64,000 nt of DNA, taken from the NCBI RefSeq assembly GCF_003049735.1, contig NZ_PIRM01000002.1, positions 296,821 through 360,820 of the forward strand. Reading direction: 5' to 3'. The notes below the pieces were generated by a model that saw only the letters and a program-made list of their open reading frames with translations, was not told the DNA's origin and made no database searches. Position numbers and translations under genes: made by a program. The DNA is from Campylobacter concisus. GTDB lineage: Bacteria > Campylobacterota > Campylobacteria > Campylobacterales > Campylobacteraceae. Below, piece after piece: positions 58,459 through 64,000 of the stretch. Numbering within the stretch: position 1 is the stretch's first letter; each line of letters starts with the position of its first letter.

Positions 58459-59724
58459 TTATAAGTCCCTTGGATCAGCGATTTTACCTGCTATGGCTGA
58501 GGCTGCTACAACTGCTGAGTTGGCTAGATAAATTTCACTCGTTCTATCGCCCATACGGCCGACGAAATTTCTATTTGTTGTTGAAATACAGCGCTCATTT
58601 GCGCCTAAAATTCCCATATATCCGCCAAGACAAGCGCCACATGTTGGGTTGCTCACAACTGCGCCAGCTTCTATGAAAATGTCGATTAGCCCCTCTTTTT
58701 CAGCAGCTCTTGCAATCTTTTGCGTCGCTGGAGTGATGATGAGCCTTGTTTTGCGGGCTACTTTGTTGCCTTTTAAAATTTGTGCCGCGATACGAAGGTC
58801 GCTTAGACGGCCATTTGTGCATGAGCCGATAAATGCCTGATCTATAGCTAGATCGTCGCGAACCGCCTGTCTTACGCTCTTGCCGTTGCTTGGCAAAAAT
58901 GGATATGCGATGACTGGATCAAGGTTTGTGACATCTATCTCTAAAATTTTGTCGTATTTTGCGCCCTCGTCTGAGTAGAAAAATTTTGGTTTATCGCGTA
59001 AATTTTTATCTTTTAAAAACTCTTTTGTGATCTCATCAACCGCGATGATACCGCTCTTTGCGCCAGCTTCGATCACCATGTTGCACATTGAAAATCTATC
59101 ATCTATGCTAAGAGTATCTATTACCTCGCCGCTAAACTCAAGCGCCTTGTAAAGCGCGCCATCAACACCTATTTGGCGGATGATCTCAAGGATGAGATCC
59201 TTGCCATAAACGTGCTTATCAAGCTTGCCTTTAAAGACGACTTTGATGCTCTCAGGCACTTTAAACCAGTTTTTGCCAGTGATCATCGCATAAGCTAGGT
59301 CGGTGCTGCCCATGCCGGTACTAAACGCTCCAAGAGCGCCGTGCGTACAGGTGTGACTATCTGCTCCGATAATGACATCACCTGGGATGACTAGCCCCTT
59401 TTCAGGCAAAAGCGCGTGCTCGATGCCCATATCTTTTTCATCAAAATAGTTTTTAAGGTCGTGTTTGTAGGCAAATTCGCGTGAAATTTTGGCTTGATTT
59501 GCGCTTAGGATATCTTTTGTCGGGATGTAGTGATCCATCACGATGGCAAAGCCATCTGGGTTAGCTAGCTTTTTAGCGCCACTTCGCTCAAATTGCTTGA
59601 TCGAAATAGGCGTCGTGATGTCATTGCCTATGATCATATCAATCTTGCTCTCGATGATCTCTCCTGCACTTACCTCTTTGCCAACGTGATCTGAAAATAT
59701 TTTCTCGGTGATAGTTTGTTTCAT
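58459..59724 (-). CDS. leuC: 3-isopropylmalate dehydratase large subunit
   Basis: The 421-residue aconitase-family subunit of the shorter LeuC type. Fe-S and substrate motifs: GADSHTCTHGALGAF, IGSCTNGRLSDLRIAA and NPTCGACLGGYMGIL. It isomerises isopropylmalate in leucine synthesis and needs LeuD, which is not next to it. Homoaconitase-type activity is a possible alternative. AAAGGAAAT lies before the ATG. Confidence 0.9.
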   Translation of the reverse strand: MKQTITEKIFSDHVGKEVSAGEIIESKIDMIIGNDITTPISIKQFERSGAKKLANPDGFAIVMDHYIPTKDILSANQAKISREFAYKHDLKNYFDEKDMGIEHALLPEKGLVIPGDVIIGADSHTCTHGALGAFSTGMGSTDLAYAMITGKNWFKVPESIKVVFKGKLDKHVYGKDLILEIIRQIGVDGALYKALEFSGEVIDTLSIDDRFSMCNMVIEAGAKSGIIAVDEITKEFLKDKNLRDKPKFFYSDEGAKYDKILEIDVTNLDPVIAYPFLPSNGKSVRQAVRDDLAIDQAFIGSCTNGRLSDLRIAAQILKGNKVARKTRLIITPATQKIARAAEKEGLIDIFIEAGAVVSNPTCGACLGGYMGILGANERCISTTNRNFVGRMGDRTSEIYLANSAVVAASAIAGKIADPRDL

Positions 59725-59808
59725 AAATTTCCTTTAAATTTTTGAGGCGATTTTAACGAAAATTGCTAAATTTAAAGAAAATTTACTAAGCCAAAAGGCC
59801 TAGTAAAT

Positions 59809-61953
59809 TTAGAATTTAACGCTAGCTGTTAGCATAAACTGACGAGCATAGCCTGGGGTGATAGGCAGCACTGAAGAGTCGGTTCCAGATGATGCTGTTA
59901 CGTAGTAAAGTTTATCGGTTAGGTTTTTCACATTAAATGCAAAAACTGTCTCATAGCCTGAAATTTTAGTTGTATAGCTAACAAAAGCATCGTAAGTAAT
60001 AGCATGTGGTAATTTATAAAAGCTTCCATAAGCTGCTGAGCTTTTTTGTTGATTGTAAGTATACCAAGAGCCAAAATACCTGGCGCCACCACCTATTCTT
60101 AGACCTTTTACGCCAAGATGAGTAAAATCGTAATTAGCAAATAAACTCGCTTGATGCTTTGGAGTAGCCTCAAGCGGCTTACCCACCTTCCAAGCCATAT
60201 TTCTATCTTCTTTTAGTTTAGTTTTGGTGTAGGTATAGCTTGAACTTACGCTAAGTCCATCTGTAATACGTCCATTAAAATCAAACTCTACTCCTCTAGA
60301 ATTTGCTTTACCACTCGTATATGATATATTATTTACATTATTTATAATATTTTTCTTATCGATATTAAATAAAGCTGCCATTGCGGTTATGCTATTGTTT
60401 TGAAATTTTGTTCCAAACTCGATAGATTTTCCCTCTTCTGGCTCTAATGAGACAGCACCTTTGCTGCCGATAGAAGTTTGTGGCTTAAAGCTTTGAGAAT
60501 GACTAGTATAAACTGACCACTCAGGAGTTAGTAGATATAAAAGTCCGACATTATAAAGCAGCTTGCCACCACTTTTATCTATACTTTTTGTAAATGGTAC
60601 AGGTCTAGCGGCATATCTGTTTTGATCGCCTACTATTTGGTTGTAGTATTCATACCTTAGTCCCGCTACAAATATTAAGCTATCGGTTAAATTTATACTA
60701 TCTTGTGCGTAAGTACCGATCGTTTTTAGTTTGTGGTATTGCGTCTTTTTGCTAGCGCCTCTACTTTTGATGTCATCTACGCTAACTCTGCCATAGATCG
60801 GTGAGTAGATATTTATATTATTTCTAGCATCGTTTGCTTCGATCTGACGAGCTTCTGGACGTTGTCTTAGATACTCTTTAGCATCTACTCCAAATAAGAG
60901 ATTATGAGTGATACTTCCAGTTTCTACTATGCCGTTTAATGTAAGTGATCCAGCATGGGTCTTATGCTCAAAATCTTCATACCACTCCATACGTCTTTTT
61001 GCGATTCCGCTAGCTAAATTTATATTCATAATGCGAGCTTGTCCGTATTCATGTAGTGAGCGTGAAAATGCATAAGCTCCCTTTAATAGCCAATTCTCGC
61101 CAAAATTTTTCTCAAAACTTAGATCAAAAGTATCTACTTTGCCATCTATTTCGTTAAATGGCTCATCTAATCTGACTTTTTTATCTATGTCTAAAATTTG
61201 TCCTGATTCTAGCATATACATGCCGCGATCTGCGGGGTCGGTGTATTTTGTATGGGAGTAGGCAGCATCAATACGATAGTCGTTGCCTTTATAACTTATA
61301 CTTGGAGCGATGAGTAAATTTTTATATTCGCCATACTCTCTCCAATAATCCTTACCCGACCAATCAAATATAAATCTATATGCAAAACCGCTCTCACCCA
61401 AAGCTCCAGTTGAATCAAAGCCAAAATCTCTATACTTTTTATTACCGGTGCCAAGCCAAATTTCATTGCTATTTTCATAAAGCGGTTTTTTAGTTACTAG
61501 ATTTATGATACCGCCGGCATCTTGAACGCCGTAAAGCAAGCTTGCTGGGCCCTTTAACACCTCGACGCTTTGTACAGTTGCATTAAAGTTGTGCGTCACA
61601 CCAGCTGATACGCCATTACGCATTATAGAGCCGTCACGCCCGCCACCAAAGCCACGCTTTAATGCTGCATCAAAATTTCCTGAAGTTGTATTCGCATAGC
61701 TAACACCACTTACGTTTTGAAGAGATTCCATTAAATTTTCTGGCTTTTTATCCTTTAGCTGCTGCTGGGTCACAACGTTTACAGTTTGTGGTATCTCTAA
61801 GATAGGCGTATTTGTCTTGCCTACCTCACTCGTTGTAGCTCTATAACCATCGTCTGCGCTATCTTCAATGCTGATCCCATCTAAGCTTACATCGGTAGCA
61901 TTTAAAGCAGAAATAGCAAAACAAAGCACCGCACTAATGCGAAATTTATTCAT
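59809..61953 (-). CDS. TonB-dependent siderophore receptor
   Basis: A 714-residue outer membrane receptor: signal peptide, TonB box-like start (about 25-50), plug domain (NTPILEIPQTVNVVTQQQLK, GPASLLYGVQDAGGIINLVTKKP) and a 22-strand barrel ending in Phe (MLTASVKF). The pattern is that of ferric siderophore receptors (FhuE/FoxA group). A Fur-box-like site is upstream. Exact ligand unknown. Confidence 0.92.
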   Translation of the reverse strand: MNKFRISAVLCFAISALNATDVSLDGISIEDSADDGYRATTSEVGKTNTPILEIPQTVNVVTQQQLKDKKPENLMESLQNVSGVSYANTTSGNFDAALKRGFGGGRDGSIMRNGVSAGVTHNFNATVQSVEVLKGPASLLYGVQDAGGIINLVTKKPLYENSNEIWLGTGNKKYRDFGFDSTGALGESGFAYRFIFDWSGKDYWREYGEYKNLLIAPSISYKGNDYRIDAAYSHTKYTDPADRGMYMLESGQILDIDKKVRLDEPFNEIDGKVDTFDLSFEKNFGENWLLKGAYAFSRSLHEYGQARIMNINLASGIAKRRMEWYEDFEHKTHAGSLTLNGIVETGSITHNLLFGVDAKEYLRQRPEARQIEANDARNNINIYSPIYGRVSVDDIKSRGASKKTQYHKLKTIGTYAQDSINLTDSLIFVAGLRYEYYNQIVGDQNRYAARPVPFTKSIDKSGGKLLYNVGLLYLLTPEWSVYTSHSQSFKPQTSIGSKGAVSLEPEEGKSIEFGTKFQNNSITAMAALFNIDKKNIINNVNNISYTSGKANSRGVEFDFNGRITDGLSVSSSYTYTKTKLKEDRNMAWKVGKPLEATPKHQASLFANYDFTHLGVKGLRIGGGARYFGSWYTYNQQKSSAAYGSFYKLPHAITYDAFVSYTTKISGYETVFAFNVKNLTDKLYYVTASSGTDSSVLPITPGYARQFMLTASVKF

Positions 61954-61985
61954 TTATCATCCCTTAAAGAAAATTTAATATTATA

Positions 61986-62004
61986 AAAATAGTTATCATT
62001 ATAT
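61986..62004 (-). promoter_or_regulatory. Fur-box-like site
   Basis: Minus strand ATAATGATAACTATTTT lies about 35-50 bases upstream of the receptor ATG and resembles the GATAATGATAATCATTATC consensus. It suggests iron repression. Confidence 0.6.
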
Positions 62005-62174
62005 AAAAATATATTTTAAATTTTTATGAAAAAAATTTACGAAAAATTTATATTTTAATAACATTACAAATAAAATAATTGTAAAAATTAAACATGGATC
62101 AGAAAACAGATTTTTACCATTCTTTCATAGCTATCGATAAAGCTTTTATTAAAACATTTTTGCAACATTTCTGA

Positions 62175-62180
62175 TATAAT
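62175..62180 (+). promoter_or_regulatory. -10 box of rqcH, leaderless
   Basis: Perfect TATAAT ending only six bases before the ATG at 62187; transcription would begin at or within a base of the start codon. No ribosome binding site is present. Confidence 0.6.
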
Positions 62181-62186
62181 CCCCAC

Positions 62187-63509
62187 ATGAAGTACGCACA
62201 TTTAGTTCAAATAGCAAGTTATTTATCAAATTTTACAAAGATAAACCAAGCAAAACGCATTAATGATATGGCTATTTTGATCGAATTTAATGGCGAGAAG
62301 ATCATATTTGATCTAAACAAATCAAACTCCGCTATCTACAAAGATGATGAGCTAAAAGAAGCAAAAATTTATCAAGCGCCATTTGATAATGTCCTAAAAA
62401 AGCGCTTTAATGCCTCGCATATAAAAAGCGTTGAGTGCTTGAAAGATAATAGAATTTTAAAATTTATCTGCACGCAAAGCGGCTCATATAAAAGTGAAAA
62501 TTTTGTGCTTTATCTTGAATTTACTGGGCGCTTTACAAATGCTGTGATAACTGATGAAAACAACGTAATAATAGAGGCGTTAAGACATATCGATAATAGC
62601 TACCGCAAAATAGAAACTGGTGAAGTTTTAAGAGAGCTTCCAGCTATCGCCATCAAAGAAAAACCGTGCGAGCCTATAACTGACTTTGAGGCGTTTTTTA
62701 AGGGCGAAGCGACCAGAGTAAATGAGTCCAGGATAGCTAGTTTAAAAGAGGCAAAGCTTACAAGCGTTCAAAAAAAGATATATAGCATGAGCGAAATTTT
62801 AAACTCACTTGAAGACAAAGATGAGCTAATGAGAAAGAGTGAAGAAGCTGCGAATTTAGGATCACTTTTGCTTGCAAATTTGGGAAATTTTAAGGGCTAC
62901 GAGAGAGAAATTTGTCTAAAAGATTTTGATGGTAATGAGATAAAACTAACTCTTAGCGATACACCAAAAAATAGTGCAAATGAGCTTTACACAAGATCAA
63001 AAAAACTTCGTGCAAAAGCCATTGGCGTGGAGATAGAAAAGAGAAATTTAAAAGAAAAAATCGAGTTTTTTGAAGGACTAAAGTCTCTTTTAAAAGAAGC
63101 GAACAGTCTTTATGAGCTTGAAATTTTAAGCCCAAAAAATAAGGCAAAACAAAGAGAGAGACATATAAAAGATGTAAGCGAAAATACTGAAATTTTTTAC
63201 GTTAGAGAATTTAAAATTTTAGTTGGTAGAAACGAAAAAGGTAATATAAATTTGCTTGATATTGCCAAAAAAGACGATATATGGTTACATCTAAAGGATA
63301 GCCCAAGCGCCCATGTCATCATCAAGACAAACAAGAGTAGGGTGCCTGAAGATGTGCTAGAAATGGCTGCTAAATTTTGCGTGGAATTTAGCGTAAAGGG
63401 AGCTGGCAGATACGAGGTAGACTACACTAAGCGTGAAAATTTAAAACGTGAAAATGGCGCAAATGTCACTTATACGAACTATAAAACTATCATCATAAAT
63501 AAAGGCTAA
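62187..63509 (+). CDS. rqcH: NFACT / Rqc2-like ribosome quality control protein
   Basis: A 440-residue NFACT protein, which binds stalled 50S-peptidyl-tRNA and adds alanine tails. The N-terminal NFACT-N domain is followed by helical coiled coils (about 185-330) and the NFACT-R domain (about 345-440; VGRNEKGNINLLDIAKKDD, IWLHLKDSPSAHVII, YTNYKTIIINKG). It is shorter than B. subtilis RqcH (about 570). Also labelled fibronectin-binding-like in older annotation. Starts with no leader. Confidence 0.88.
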   Translation: MKYAHLVQIASYLSNFTKINQAKRINDMAILIEFNGEKIIFDLNKSNSAIYKDDELKEAKIYQAPFDNVLKKRFNASHIKSVECLKDNRILKFICTQSGSYKSENFVLYLEFTGRFTNAVITDENNVIIEALRHIDNSYRKIETGEVLRELPAIAIKEKPCEPITDFEAFFKGEATRVNESRIASLKEAKLTSVQKKIYSMSEILNSLEDKDELMRKSEEAANLGSLLLANLGNFKGYEREICLKDFDGNEIKLTLSDTPKNSANELYTRSKKLRAKAIGVEIEKRNLKEKIEFFEGLKSLLKEANSLYELEILSPKNKAKQRERHIKDVSENTEIFYVREFKILVGRNEKGNINLLDIAKKDDIWLHLKDSPSAHVIIKTNKSRVPEDVLEMAAKFCVEFSVKGAGRYEVDYTKRENLKRENGANVTYTNYKTIIINKG

Positions 63510-63512
63510 AAA

Positions 63513-63857
63513 ATGGCTGTAACACCTTTAGGAAATAGTAACTTTATAAATCAAAATGCCCCAGTAGTATCGCAAGTGCATGCAAATCAACAAGCCAGAT
63601 TTGATATGCAATCTTTGATGGCAGCTGAGCTTGCCTCGCAACAAAGCGAAGAGATCAAAGAGGTGCGTCCGATGGAAGAGTCTTATAAAATAGACCCTGA
63701 AAAGGAGCATGAGCGCCAAAAAAATGAAGAAGAAGCAAGTGAGTTTGAGAGCGAAAAACAAAATTCAAGAGATAGTGACGAGGAAGATTTGGACGATATA
63801 GCAAATAATGAGGAAATAGTGCCTAGCGAACATCACATGCTTGACATAACTATTTGA
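63513..63857 (+). CDS. small acidic hypothetical protein
   Basis: A 114-residue protein. The first half is Gln/Asn/Ala-rich (LGNSNFINQNAPVVSQVHAN), the second half strongly acidic (DSDEEDLDDIANNEEI). No signal or membrane segment. Three bases after rqcH; the stop overlaps the next start as TGATG. No family recognised. Confidence 0.7.
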   Translation: MAVTPLGNSNFINQNAPVVSQVHANQQARFDMQSLMAAELASQQSEEIKEVRPMEESYKIDPEKEHERQKNEEEASEFESEKQNSRDSDEEDLDDIANNEEIVPSEHHMLDITI

Positions 63858-64000
63858 TGCTTAAAAAATACTCACCAGTCCCACAAATACCACATCTCAA
63901 GTCAGTGATACTCCCCCAACACCTAACCCTCCTTCAAATTTTTAACGCAGTAAATGATAAAGAAAAACTTTTTAAGATCCACTCTGACTCGCCCAAAGCC
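63857..64000 (+). CDS. 3' partial hypothetical protein
   Basis: ATG at 63857 overlapping the previous stop; 48 codons run to the window end without a stop (MLKKYSPVPQIPHLKSV at the start). Too little to identify. Confidence 0.55.
   Translation, partial: MLKKYSPVPQIPHLKSVILPQHLTLLQIFNAVNDKEKLFKIHSDSPKA

Overview
The window looks like a chromosomal segment of a Campylobacter species, most like the C. concisus group. Reasons: AT-rich DNA with frequent AAATTT tracts, TATAAT-type -10 boxes just upstream of genes, a six-gene pseudaminic acid (pse) set next to a maf gene and a flagellin, the futalosine-type MqnA/D family, a XerH recombinase, the VacJ/MlaC/RND trio, and the recA-eno-FtsB-like-AMIN order. 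Species assignment is inference; no search was run.

Layout. 1-2.3 kb: a GC-rich MORN/YwqK-like repeat gene cut by the window edge, then the C-terminal half of an M3 oligoendopeptidase. 1.9-4.9 kb (minus): an overlapping operon of three lipoproteins (CsgG-like, DUF4810-like, DUF799-like), a DMT-family permease and a short Sua5/YrdC-like protein. 5.0-9.2 kb (minus): MATE transporter, accB-accC, and a beta-helix DUF3737-like protein. 9.3-19.6 kb: dcd, a small formyltransferase, pseB-C-F-G-H-I, maf, then convergent flaA; this is a flagellin glycosylation locus with a candidate sigma-54 promoter before pseB and a sigma-28-like promoter before flaA. 19.8-24.7 kb: topA, bioB and crcB, with two large intergenic blocks built from shared repeat modules. 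24.8-30.1 kb: CPA2 antiporter, gltA, cysQ-like phosphatase, a methyltransferase and a peroxiredoxin. 30.1-33.6 kb (minus): a complete molybdate operon modE-modA-mop-modC-modB. 33.8-38.1 kb: mlaA-mlaC-RND lipid-trafficking set and a BON lipoprotein. 38.2-39.6 kb: tRNA-Sec and a second modB/modA-like pair without an ATPase. 39.8-48.6 kb: pncB-like, mqnD-like, fliQ, murB, recA, eno, FtsB-like, AMIN protein, xerH. 48.8-52.5 kb (minus): TtrA/TtrB-like molybdenum reductase. 52.7-62 kb: glycerate kinase and GntP permease, outer membrane phospholipase A, mobA, a SemiSWEET, leuC and a TonB-dependent siderophore receptor behind a Fur-box-like site. 62.2-64 kb: rqcH/NFACT and two uncharacterised genes.

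Two themes tie the genes together. First, flagellum glycosylation: the pse genes make CMP-pseudaminic acid, Maf is expected to place it on FlaA, and the neighbouring formyltransferase could decorate the sugar. Second, molybdenum and respiration: molybdate uptake and sensing (modEABC), a second binding protein/permease pair, mobA for the cofactor, the TtrAB-like enzyme that uses it, and tRNA-Sec, which in Campylobacter supports selenoprotein formate dehydrogenase.

The least explained parts are the dispersed two-module repeat around bioB-crcB (with a conserved G/C-rich stem), an A7 frameshift in pseH, a duplicated flagellin 3' end, and an apparently leaderless rqcH transcript.
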